A stretch of 64,000 nt of DNA from the NCBI GenBank assembly GCA_013146195.2, contig CM028379.1:56431693-56495692 (forward strand), given 5' to 3'. This DNA comes from Codonopsis lanceolata. Its lineage: Eukaryota > Streptophyta > Magnoliopsida > Asterales > Campanulaceae. Under the pieces are notes generated by a model. The model did not search any database, had not been told where the DNA came from, and saw nothing but the letters and a program-made list of their open reading frames with translations. The translations under genes were made by a program, and so were the position numbers. Each line of letters begins with the position of its first letter. The first letter of the stretch is position 1. Below are positions 21,383 to 32,260 of this stretch, one piece after another.

Positions 21383-24300
21383 TCAAAAATAAGATAAATA
21401 CAAAGGAAAGGGAAGAAAAGATACAAAAGCTACCATGGTCTTTTCCTTTGCCTTTGTCTCCTCCTTTTCTCTTCTTTCTCGCTCTAGCTCTTCCATTCTT
21501 CTTTGGTATTCGGCATCCGCATCGGTTGGAGGTGCGGTGGAAGCGAGCGGTAGTCGGTTCTTCACGAAGGCAATTCGTTCTCTTCCATCGGCATTACGTT
21601 GATAGATCTCATTTGTTTCTCCTCCGTGATGGCGGATCACGATCCCGCTTGGCATTCATAATGTCATGAGCGAGTTTCGAGCGAGGTTGTTGAGTTCCAT
21701 AATAGGAGTACGACCGTGGCTGAGATGAAGAGTGATGGCGTGGAATAGCTCGTAGAAAATGGAACCTATGATACGGCAGCCTTCATCTCGTTGAGCTTCT
21801 ACGTTGATTTTGACGTCGGTGAAGTCGTGTCGCATCTCCAAAAGCAGTCCAGGACATCCTCTTGAAATTGTCGAAGAGTAGTGGCGATCCGTGCCGTTGG
21901 CCTTGGCATTGCCTACTTCGGGTAGCGTAGATATGCTAGTGAGTTCGCCTAGCCGGTAGATGGCATCTAGCCGGGACAAAACTTCAAAGATTGGTGGTGA
22001 TTGGAAGTAGATGCTTGGCCAATGTGAATGGTGTCGGCAGAGCGAGTCTGCCCCGATGGGGTGTTGGATATGGGGAGTTCTGGAGGCAGAAGAGGATGAG
22101 TCTTGGGTTGGGATGGTTTTGGTGGAAGAGGATAGGGTTATAGGGGAGGGTGGAGGTGGAGTTGGGGGAATCAGCGGTTCCATATCGGTGTCGAATTTTC
22201 AGCGATGTGGGAGGATTGGGGAATGGGTTCGGTAGAGAACCAGAAAGAAGGTGCAGGGTAGAATAGGAATTTTGGTTTTTGAAGGGAAGGTTGAGGAGGT
22301 TGAGAAGGTTGAGGAGGTTGATGAGAAGAGGTGAATAGATGCACTCTTGTGAAAGTTCGAAGAGGAACTTAGCGGCGGCGCAGGTCTAAGGGTTGTGGTG
22401 TGGTTGAAGAAGTTGGTTGGGATTGGGGTGGTGAGGAAGGTGTGGATGGGTCGGGTGAGTAATTAAAGGGTGAAGGAGGAGGAGGAGTTGGGGTTCCGGC
22501 TGGCTCCTCTCCTCGATTTTGAGCTCCCGAGGGATAGACTCCTCCTGAGGTGGTGAATTCCTCTGAGTAGATGACTCAGAAGGAATAGATGAAGGGTTGA
22601 TAGGTATAGTTGAAGGGTTGACAGGTATAGTTGAAGGGTTGACAGGTAAGGTTTGGGCGTCGGTAGAGGGTTGGGGTTCGGTAGATGGTATAGTTGAAGG
22701 GTTGACAGTTGAGTGTTGGGCGTCGGTAGAGGTAGTTGGTTGGCTGGCGGTAGAGGGTTGGGTACCGGTAGCTCTCCTTTTCTTCCTCGGTGGCTGAATA
22801 GGAGACTCAGCTGCTTCATCGGTAGAGGTTGGAGGGACTGCCGGTGGCTGGTCTTCAAAGGTTTTACGAAGTCTCCTTCGTTTTGGTTTGGGAGTGGGTG
22901 CAGGAGGTGGTGAAGGTGGTTGGCTGGGTTGGGTAGGAGGCTTGGCTTGGGTAGATGGAGGAGAGGAATGGCTGGATTGGCCTGGTGCCTTCTTCTTCTG
23001 GCCTTCCTTCATCTCCTTTCGATCCATTTGGCTGCTCCTCTTCGGTTGGAGGTGCCACTTCCGGCCTTGCCTTTTGGCTTTGCCCTTTCGCTATTCGGAC
23101 CTTAGCGGCGGCCTCGCCTCATCGGCCGGACCTTTGGCCTTTAGATGGAGGTCCGTGGCCACTTGTTCATCAAACTTGGCAGAGGCCTTTTTGAAGGACT
23201 TGCTTGCAGCTACATGTGCTTCCATATTGAAGCGGGTGACCAAGATCGGTGCAGGCTTGGCCACTTTGTCAAGAGAGACCGGCGGTAGACCTTTCTGCAT
23301 CCGACGCTTGTTCTCGTATTCGGTGTATTACCAAAAACTTGAGCGTGAGTTGTTTGTCCTTGGCCACCGTATACAACTCATCTTCTTTCAAAGAAGAGTT
23401 GATGGTGCATCATCCCTTAAAGGGCATTGATCGCCTCGACGAAGGGGCGTTTGCAAGTGGGGTTGCTCTTTGCTTTCTCCACCCACGCTTTAGCTCGTCG
23501 AAGATGATGAGCCCCTTGAGACGAAGTCGTAGAAATACAAAGACAGTCGGCTTGATCTGTTGGCCGATAAACATGTCATGTGCTCCACTCTTGAATAGGA
23601 GCCCCTTGTCTAGAAGGTGGGCTGGTGCAGAGGCGTCAAGAGGGAACAAGTTTGAGCATCTTCCCTCGAGGCTCCCGGAGAGTGTCTACTCCCTCATGGC
23701 TTCCTGTGCATGTAAAGCCTCGGCCGTGGTTCTGAAATAGCTCCTCCGTAATGCACGCCAATGATGGTGGAAATAGATTTGGCGGTGACGAGACGGATGC
23801 CTCGAATCCATCCACGAAGCGAGGTTCATGAGCTCCATTCGTTGATAAAATTCTTACGCCGGGAAGATACCTCAGGTTTTGTCGTTGAGGCAGAAGAGGG
23901 GCAGAATCCCAGAGGCGTCCATATCCTCGCAAGCTTTGACTCCGGCAGCTATAGAATTGATTGACAGAAGGTCAATGCACATGCCAGGAATGTATAGCTT
24001 TGGGTCCACAGCGACAATGATGTCATGAGCGGCGGGATAGATGGGATATCCTGGAAGATTGATATTTGAACTGGGAGGAATGACTTTTTCAGGGTCAAAA
24101 GCCTTCCCACTGTCGCGCTTGGATTTTGAGGTTCTTGCCTGAAAGAAAAGCAACATAAAAATTAGGGCTTTTCATCTAGCCATCTAAACAAGTAGGAATT
24201 TCAAAGTTTTCCAAAATAAATTTGAAATTTTCAACGCAAAAACTTGAAACCCTAGAATGTTTAGAGAAACCACACTCGAGAAAAACATAACAGAAGTTTT

Positions 24301-24486
24301 CATAAGAATGAACAATGAATAAACAAAAAACGACTGTTAGAATTCAGGATTTATAAGAAAAACAATGGCGAATCACTGTATAAACTCGAAAATGACCGTT
24401 TGAATTCCAAAAAGGATTTTAGGTAAAGAATGAAATGCAGAACAGTACATAGAAAATTTTGAGTAGAGTAGAGAAAAACGTACCAT
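21383..24486 (-). pseudogene. Sirevirus envelope-like gene with internal intron, frameshifted
   Basis: It starts ATG at 24486-24484, which is followed at once by a donor (GTACGT). The acceptor TTTCTTTCAG ends at 24139, so splicing gives MARTSKSKRDSGK. The first exon-2 stretch (24138-23872) contains LYIPGMCIDLLSINSIAAG. After frameshifts come GKMLKLVP, the AHDMFIGQQIKPTVFVFLRL segment (23649-23410), a basic patch, a long proline/serine/threonine-rich tract with short repeats of the type STIPINPSTI (23027-22386), then FEVLSRLDAIYRLGELT...GCRIIGSIFYELFHAITLHL (22183-21656) and a charged coiled coil at the end (YQRRMEELERERREKEETK, 21655-21383). A proline-rich middle and C-terminal coiled coil match the extra ORF of Sireviruses, described as envelope-like; no envelope function is shown. 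It could instead be called a plant mobile-domain protein. Confidence 0.6.
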
Positions 24487-24640
24487 TGTTGAGGATGAGA
24501 AGAAGAAACAAGAAGAAGAACGTGAATTTGCAGAAAGTAGTTACTCAGAGAGAGAGAGAGAGAGAAATTTCTGTTCAAAGGGTTTCGTAAAGTTTGGAAA
24601 TGACGGTTCGAGGACTATTTAAAGGCGAGAAAATATCTGT
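24484..24640 (-). promoter_or_regulatory. Putative internal promoter and 5'UTR of the envelope-like gene
   Basis: A TTTAAATA box on the minus strand (24616-24623) lies about 130 bp upstream of the ATG. A GA-repeat (24547-24565, CT-rich on the transcribed strand) and a pyrimidine-rich leader lie between them. This is the layout of an ordinary plant core promoter. It would allow expression independent of the LTR. Confidence 0.5.
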
Positions 24641-24845
24641 TTTGAAAAAGCGGGAACTTAAGATATTTTCGTAAGAACCAAATTTCGTCCTTTACCCCCT
24701 TTATTGCTTTAGAAACCTCTTTAGCAAAAATAGATTAAGTAAGAGTACTAACCTTTAGGTCTTCCGGTAAAGGAGAACTTACGTCTTCCGATTAGACTAA
24801 TACTGGGTCTACCGGTATGAAAGAAAGAAATTTTTTTTTTAAAAT

Positions 24846-25005
24846 TAAGCAGTAGGATCAATCATACCAAGATTTCTCCTTAAATAAGCAAACCTGGTGG
24901 CATCCAATGGTTTTGTGAGAATGTCTGTCAATTGATGCTCAGTTGGAACATATTCCAGACTAATGTTACCTTTTTCCACATGATCTTTGAGAAAATGATG
25001 ATATT
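24846..25005 (-). pseudogene. Ty1/copia RNase H C-terminal end of pol
   Basis: The minus strand reads YHHFLKDHVEKGNISLEY, then VPTEHQLTDILTKPLDATRF and LRRNLGMIDPTA followed by TAA. This is the conserved end of copia RNase H, with the usual T-x-x-Q-L-x-D-I-x-T-K-P/A-L motif. Only about 50 residues remain. The upstream junction with Tekay-like DNA lies between about 24985 and 25010 and shares the motif ATGATGATA with the second Tekay copy at 32680, so the exact breakpoint is ambiguous. Confidence 0.88.
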
Positions 25006-26325
25006 TATTGGTTTGATATGATACTTGTATATCCTATGGGGATATGTTTAAGGTGATGAATAATATACATCGATAATATTGTATATGATTATTATGCGAG
25101 TAGGATACACTCGGTAAGTGCGAAGGTTAAGTATTACGATCTATGGGTTGATTTTAATGCGTGAACAAATATGATGTTTCACCGCAATGTTGTTGAAGTT
25201 TTGGTGTTTTGGGGACGTTAGAACATACGTCTGTTGTAGCCTTGGTCTAGGGCTTAAGAAAGGTTGGATTTGTGAAGTATAGACATTACGACTACTAATA
25301 GCCGAGTCGATACGTGGTGACTCCTAGCGAGTTTTCATGGTTGCGTGCTAGGTGCACGAGTTTTGTGGTAAAATATGGTTGTTGTTTGTCAAGGTAATAG
25401 ACCTTGTTACTTGACTTGAATTTTATTCAGTTATGTGCATTAATTGTAGGGAACACCTACTTGATGCATTTACATTGTGGTATATTAAATTCTCATTTCA
25501 TAAATTGTTATCTCCTGCTCATTCATTTCCTTAGCATAGGAGACTATTAAAAAGGATGCTTAAAACCTTTTTATCATGAACCTTCGCATCCTTGCAACGA
25601 AAGCTTTTGAATATCCAATTTAGCCGGTACCCTGAATTGGTGATCAAAAGTGATCGTTGTTGGACTAGGATTGGTATGAATTGTGGTAGAAATCGACTAT
25701 ACCCATTACCAAAAGGAATGGACCTAAATGAAAAGAATTTTCAAAACATTTCATTGTTGTGCTCTTATGTGTTTTACCCGCGATAGGGAAATCGCGAGTA
25801 TTATTTGCGTGGCTTGAATTGTCAGCATGATTGTCTCTGATTTGGTTGAGAATTGCTCTATAGGCAATTATTATTCCTTGTGACTTAAGGTCTGTTATGC
25901 ACGAATTTTATGATGTGCCCCGGAACAAATAGTTCCGTAGTTGAATGTTATGATGTGTTTGAACTTGTTTCATGTTAAACGTTGAGGTTTGTGTACGAGA
26001 TGGGTTAGTACTGTTCATGTGTGTTTTCGCGACTCAAATATGAGTCATATTATTTCCAATCTAAAGAGTTTAATGTTGTTGTGTCTACGAGAGGTTTAGA
26101 AACCTGAGTTTGGGATCACGGTAGTTTGATCCTCATATACTTGGTTTGGATATTGTGATGGTAGACTCGGAGACTGAGTCTAGGTTTATGGTTTTTGAGC
26201 ACGAGTGTTCACTGGGATTGTGAGACAATCGTAGTGGTGTCCGGGTATTTCATGTTGGGATGATAACCTAGCATTGATTTGAGATACGCTTTAGAATTTG
26301 GGACTAATTCTTTTTGGGGAGAGGA
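24996..26325 (+). mobile_element. Tekay-like 3' internal fragment with PPT (first copy)
   Basis: This 1.3-kb segment ends in a PPT (GGGGAGAGGA, 26316-26325) directly before LTR A. It is closely similar to 32690-33998, which precedes LTR B. It carries no recognisable domain. A short open frame shared by both copies (for example 25592-25786) is best explained by DNA similarity alone. It shows that LTR A was the 3' LTR of an element whose 5' part is gone. Confidence 0.82.
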
Positions 26326-29300
26326 TGTAAGATCCCGATTCCTGCTAGCTTGAATTACGCAAAGCTCGCATTTCTTCTTTGGTTGATTGCTCGTTTGGTT
26401 GTGAGAGAGTCTAAATGTGTATGAGAGATCACATTAAGACTAAAACACTTCTAAGAAATGTCATATAGTGGTTGACTTGCTAAAGTCAAAAGTCGTAACC
26501 CGACGATAGTCGAAATGCGACTCGATTGAGAGCTTATTCGGTTTGGTGTTCGGTTTGGTGTTCGACCTCGATTTGGTCCCGCATCTTTACATGATGATTA
26601 AATAACATGTTTAGATGTGTTAGACTTCTAATTGGATGTATTCCATAAGTCTCGTGAAGTTTTGACGCCTCGAGAATAGCAATTCTCCTTATGCAAGTAG
26701 TTTGAGATTGAGCCGGCGAACGCCTCGCCTTTCGGAGAGCCTATTTCCCCATCGTTATTCATCATCTGAGAGGCATTCAGACCTATTTTGTAGCCCTAAT
26801 AGGTGCTTATAATCATGGGTTATTACCCGCTCGGTTTGTGGTTTCATTCGACGCTTGCTAGCAAGTTGTTACGCCTTGCGCCGGTTTCGCCCCTGTTGTT
26901 TCGGTGTTGTTTATGGGAGTTTAGACCTACTTTAAAAGTGGTTTGAGAGTTGGATGGATTAATTTAATGTTTGAGGACTTTAAGGGTTCAATTGTGAGCC
27001 ATTTCAAGCTTTAAGGCTCGAGGATGCATGCGGAACCGAAACCGAGCAAGGAAACAAGAAAAATTGGAAAGGTCGTTTTTGGGACCTTGCGTCAAGCATC
27101 AATGAGACACCATGCGACCGCATGGTGTACTACTGTCCCTTACGGGAATTTTGAGGAATTTGCTAAGTTGTCCAACTTATACCCACCCAAACCCAACCTA
27201 AACTAATCCTAAACCCTCCTAACTACCTTAAGACTTATCCTAATCATCTATTGGGGTTTTAGAGGGGGATTAGTGTGGCTAATTAGAGAGAAACATCCCC
27301 ATTAATCTAACCTACACCCACTTACTTCCTATCATATATAAGCCACAAAACACCACTTAACCCTCCCATTTTCTGCCCACACTCCGCAAAAACGTGAGAG
27401 AGCTTGGGAGAGGCAATTTCTAGGGTTCTTGAGTGCCCAATCTTGGAGGCCATAGCTTGGGACCTTCATTTCTCAAGCTACACCATAGTTTTGAAGAGGG
27501 GATTGAAGGGAACAACACCCACCAATTGGAATTTCGGGATTGTGACTTGTAGGGGCTGAATCAAGGTAAGTTTCTACCTCTCTTTCTTTTCTTTTGGGCT
27601 CCATTGACCCTAGGGAAACAATCATTTGTGCTATGTGAGGTCAATGGAAGCCATTGTTAGGGTTTGTAGAGAAGCATGAACCCTAGGTCTTCAAATTGAT
27701 GATAGAATTGGATTGACCTATGTGAGACCATGATATATGTGAGATTCATGTTCTAACTAGACTATTGAACTTGATTATGTTGATTATTCATGAGTTTTGA
27801 TGTTGGTTTGGTTGAGATACTTGGAGGGTGTTTTGCCCAAATTTGGTTTAGCTTGCAAAATTATTAATGTGAGCTTGATTACTATGTTTTATATGCTTAA
27901 TAGAGTATATTAAACCGGTTGTATGATTTAATCATGAATTGGGAAATTATGATTGGTAAGGTGAGCTAAATGAAATTGTGCTCAAAATGATGAATTTATT
28001 CTATGTTATATTGGTGAAGGTTTTGTCGGGTTTATGTGAGTTAAACGAACCCGGGATGATGACTATTGTTGATGGTTATGAACATAGAGATTATTGAGAC
28101 CCATGGCCTCTATGCCCTAAAATTTTAGAAAGGGTAGATTAGACTCAACTGAGTCATTATAAGTTTGATTATGTGCTAATTGAGCTTGGGTTGAAATCCT
28201 ACGATGATTGGATTTCGCTTAGTTAATGGAGCGAAGAACATAAGTTCCAAACTTTAAATGGTTAGTGGTTGTGATGTGTTTTGTGGGTTTTAGTCTTGGG
28301 AATTTAGCCCGAATGACTATTGAGATTTGGTTGTAAACTTTAAGAAATTATACATCAATTTATAAAACACATAAAGAATGAAATGTGTTAGTAAGACTCA
28401 ACAGTCGGTATAAGGCCAATAAAATGACTAAGAGCCTTGGGTGGAAACCACCATGTTTGGGTTTGCTTGGGTTGTGTTTGTGCACACGGGTCTTTGGTTT
28501 GTGTCCAATGGAGACATTCATGGTATGAAGATTTATTAGAAATATGTTTTAAGCATGCTTGTTAGAGCATGGGATAATTGAGACCCGCATAAGGTCACGA
28601 GATTATTTAAGAGAAGATTAAGAGAGAATCTCTTCTCAAGGATTTTTGTTGCGTACATATGAAAACACTGCGAAGTGACTACGGGGTAGTCATGATGTTT
28701 TAAGTATGGTGTTGGTGTTATCGATCATATATATGATTAGGACTATGATTGAGTCCGGTGTACTTAAAATAAAGACTAAATAATAAGTCTTGAATTGTGA
28801 ATATTTTGAGACTAGCGTAGTAGTCTTGGTTTGATTTGAGTTGAGGATTAAGGAAGACCTCACATTATATTTTATTAAGTTGATAAGCTATGCTTGAATG
28901 GGTTAATGACTTGAGGAATAATGAATACCTCAATAAAGTAGTTCTTGAACTAAACTTGTAAGTTAGTTGAACACAATGGTTATATGCAAATATATGCATT
29001 GTTTATGATGTTTGGTAGAGCATTATGTCCTACTTGATTTTATGCAATTATATGCATGGTTTATGAGATTTAAGTGAGCATTATGTCCTCACGTGGTTAT
29101 ATGCAAATATGTGCATGGATTATGGGATTTTGTGGAGCATTATGCCCTATTGTTTATGTGCAATTATGTGCATGGTTTATGAGTTGTTGTAGAGCATTAT
29201 GTCCTACATGATTTAATGAGTCCGATAATTATGAATTTGGTCTCATTGGTTTATGACAAATAAATACTACTTGATGGTTTGGTTTAAAGTCCAGCTGGCG

Positions 29301-31137
29301 GGTTTGGTTGTTGTGTCGGCAATGGGACGATTCATAGCCTTTGGGAACAATCGCTCACGAATCGTTGCATTGGGTCCTTTTCTCCTCACTATTTGGCCAA
29401 TAGTGGGATGTGATCTCAGTTATGCCATCTAGCTGACATCCGAGTTTTGGAGGTCCTGAGTTTGAANNNNNNNNNNNNNNNNNNNNNNNNNNNNNNNNNN
29501 NNNNNNNNNNNNNNNNNNNNNNNNNNNNNNNNNNNNNNNNNNNNNNNNNNNNNNNNNNNNNNNNNNACTAAACTTGAAAGTTAGTTGAACACAATGGTTA
29601 TATGCAAATATATGCGTTATTCATGATGTTTGGTAGAGCATTATGTCCTACTTGATTTTATGTGCAATTATATGCATGGTTTATGAGATTTCGTAGAGCA
29701 TTATGTCCTCGTGGTTATATGCAAATATGTGCATGGATGGAATTTTTTGGAGCATTATGCCTATTTGTTTATGTGCAATTATGTGCATGGTTGTGAGTTG
29801 TTGTAGGCATTATGTCTACATGATTTAAAGTCAGATAAATATGAATTTGGTCTCATTGGTTTAGACAAATAAATATCTACTTGAGCGTTTGGTTTAAAAG
29901 TCCAATTTGGCGGGTTTTGGTTGTTGTAATGGCAATGGGACGATTCATAGCTTTGGGAACAATCGCTACGAGTCGTTGCATTGGGTCCTTTTTCTCCTCA
30001 CTATTTGGCCAATAGGTGGGATGTGATCTCGAGTTATGCCACCTAGCACGACAATGAGGCTCTCATTTCTCATCCAGGAGGCTGGATGAATGTAGCATGC
30101 TCATTAAAGGAAGCGATGAGTTGAGATTATTTGGGGAAACCCCGGGGTATTAATGATCGGAATTGAGCGGATCATGGTTTGGTTGATCTCATAGGTAAGT
30201 TGGTTGGGTTTGGAACCCGGATTTTATTATAACTTGATTCGAAATCGTTTCTTGTATTAACATGTTTATTTATGAGCATTTATATGGTAAAATACATGAT
30301 TTATATTGAGTTTATGACTAACTTTTAAAAGTAAGTACATGTTTCATGATGGTATACTAGCATGATACCATGATTTTATATGATTGTGCATTTATGCTTA
30401 TGCATGTCATAATATGCCACATGTTGCATTTAGAAACTTCTTTGGGTCGATTATGACTCACTGCATTAATGATTTTTCCACAGGTGTTGTGCAGTGATCC
30501 GTTTAATGCTTGGACCAAAACTTTTAGCGGTGGTCTTCAGTGGAAAGCTTATTATTTATTTATTATTTATTGTGAGGCTCGAATGTAAAGTTATGTAGAC
30601 TTTACTTGAATTGTAGTGTTATATTACGGTTGTGTTGGGTGGGTTTATTGCTTAGGAGCATTGTACTTATAGAGTTTATTTCTTTGTCGTTCCAGAACAT
30701 GTGGCTCGTTTATTCTAGTTTAATTATTGTTGTTCAACTTTCAGATGGTTTAGTCGTGAAGTTTGGTGGTTTAGCATTGATTATATGGTTATTGAATTCT
30801 TTCAGGCATGTTATAGCCGTTGAGTGTTGTTTATCAAGTTGGGATTTTTTGCCGACCTTGGTTGCATGGTTTGTTGTGCGTGTTAATGTTGCGTCCATAA
30901 TTTTGGGCGAGAGATTTCATCTCTTTGGTTGTTTGAGCTTGATAGCTCGGGTCCCATTATGGTTTAGCTTCCCTTTTTTAAGTTAGTATCGCCATGATGG
31001 CTTTACCTTCTGTCTTGAGCTTGTTGGCTCCTCTTTGACTCGCACCATTATGCTTAGCAAGTGCTTGTCCGTCTCTTTAGTTTGTCCTCGATGGCATTCC
31101 ACCTGGGATCTCGATTGAGATCCTGCCGGTCGTCACG
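26326..31137 (+). repeat. LTR A of the Tekay-like array (contains assembly gap)
   Basis: It starts TGTAAGATCCCG after the PPT and ends GGTCGTCACG before a tRNA-Met type primer site. A TATATAA box is at about 27335. A strong splice-donor sequence (AAGGTAAGT) is at 27564-27572. The palindrome CACCATGCGACCGCATGGTG is at 27108-27127. From about 27150 to 28400 it is nearly identical to LTR B. Its apparent length of 4.8 kb is inflated by a duplicated segment either side of the 29467-29566 gap; LTR B, without gap, is 4,279 bp. Confidence 0.88.
28940..30060. other. Assembly gap with the same LTR segment on both sides
   Basis: The sequence before the gap (about 28940-29466) and after it (29567-30060) both match one single stretch of LTR B (about 36640-37130), for example ACTAAACTTG followed by TTAGTTGAACACAATGG. 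The 100 N are at 29467-29566. The two copies most likely represent one locus read twice from unjoined contig ends. The right copy also has many small deletions. Confidence 0.75.
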
Positions 31138-31138
31138 C

Positions 31139-31150
31139 TGGTATCGTAGC
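31139..31150 (+). other. Primer-binding site, initiator tRNA-Met type (degenerate)
   Basis: TGGTATCGTAGC lies just inside LTR A. The common plant chromovirus site is TGGTATCAGAGC, so this is a close but altered match. It fixes LTR A as the 5' LTR of the right-hand unit. Confidence 0.7.
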
Positions 31151-31319
31151 TATCGTTAGCTATTTTTGTGATAGGTTCCTGGCCTAGTCAAGTTGGGTTT
31201 ATTGCTGAGATTTTAACGCCGAGTGTTCCTTGTAGGTATATCATGTCGAGCTTGGCGTGAGCTAGTTCCTAGCAGACTGCTCGAGTACCGCTGTGGTTTC
31301 GAGAGAGGAGAAAACGTAA

Positions 31320-32260
31320 GTGATCCGCGGTGACTCCTCAACAAATGTTTAGAGGGAAGATGATTCCACTATACTTGGGAGATTTTTGAAGTTGGAACCC
31401 GAGGGCTTCGATGGAGAGCCCGATGCTTCTAAAGCCGAACATTGGTTAGAAAGCATGGAAAAGATCTTTGAAGTTATGGGTCAGACGAAGAGATGGTGAC
31501 CTCAGCAAAGCAGTTTAAGTTGAGTGGTGCGGCCGACCATTGGTGGCATGTGTTACGAGATAATTGAGACACTTTGGAGTGCCCCAAGTGTGGGAAAATT
31601 TCAATGGAGTTTAGGGCACGCTTATTCCGCAAGAGTTCGGGAAAGAAGAGAAATGGAATTTATTGCGCTAGAACAAGGAGATATGACAGTGGCTCAAGAT
31701 TCAAATGGGTTCACGAGTTGGCTCGCATCGCGGGTTACTTAGTACCGATGAGGCTAAGAAGACCCATCGGTTTGTAAAAGGCCTAAAGATGAAGTATCGT
31801 AGGCGGCTTTTATTCCCTTACTACTCACGAAGTACCGAGATGCTGTGGATCGTGCTTATGCGATGGAGTTAGACTTCGAGGAATATGCTCAAAAGAGAAC
31901 CTCGAGAGCTATTAAGAGTGATGATAATATTGGGAGGCAATTAGCACCTCGTAAAGTTAATCAAGGAATCACACGCATCGGTAGACGTAGTGATATTCCT
32001 ACCTCTAGTCGGGAGACCACGAGGCGGTGAGTTGATATGTAATTTTTGTATGAGGACGTGACATGCCGAGAATAGATGTCGGGGCAAGGCAGAAAGTGCT
32101 TTGCTTGTGTGGTGATCATGTTCGTAAAGATTGCCCAAAGATGAGAGTTAATCGACTGGGGAGTACTAGTCGACAATCTAGTGGCTCCAAGAGAGATGGT
32201 GATGGTCGGCCAGAGGTTGAGGTCGGGTAATGCTGCGCTGTGGCGGTTGGCCATTGCGAG
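31320..32260 (+). pseudogene. Tekay-like Gag (broken)
   Basis: The plus strand encodes the gag domain of chromoviruses across several frames: LKLEPEGFDGEPDASKAEHW then LESMEKIFEVMG (31385-31480), MVTSAKQFKLSGAADHWWHV (31493 on), REMEFIALEQGDMTVAQ (31635 on), and LARIAGYLVP. Further on is a zinc knuckle of the C-X2-C-X4-H-X4-C type (KCFAC...GDHVRKDCPK, about 32095-32140), itself broken by a two-base frameshift. Stops and frameshifts recur every 100-200 bp. No protease, RT, RNase H or integrase follows, so this unit is gag-only. Confidence 0.85.

Larger units (their letters stand above)
19784..24995 (-). mobile_element. Sirevirus-like Ty1/copia element, 3' half only
   Basis: In minus-strand order: the end of pol (to 24846), an envelope-like gene (24486-21383), polypurine tract (21047-21032) and 3' LTR (21031-19784). 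The purine tract running into TGTTG at the LTR start and an extra gene between pol and the 3' LTR are typical of Sireviruses. Everything upstream of the RNase H tail is missing; the sequence changes to a Tekay-like element at about 24.99 kb. Confidence 0.8.

Noticed and set aside
25592..25786. Short open frame shared with 33254-33505, possible conserved peptide
   Set aside because: Both copies lie in duplicated non-coding DNA of the same element. The similarity is at the DNA level and surrounding indels are not multiples of three.
30606..30986. 126-codon hydrophobic open frame
   Set aside because: It lies in the 3' part of LTR A. The matching part of LTR B is broken by indels, so there is no coding conservation.
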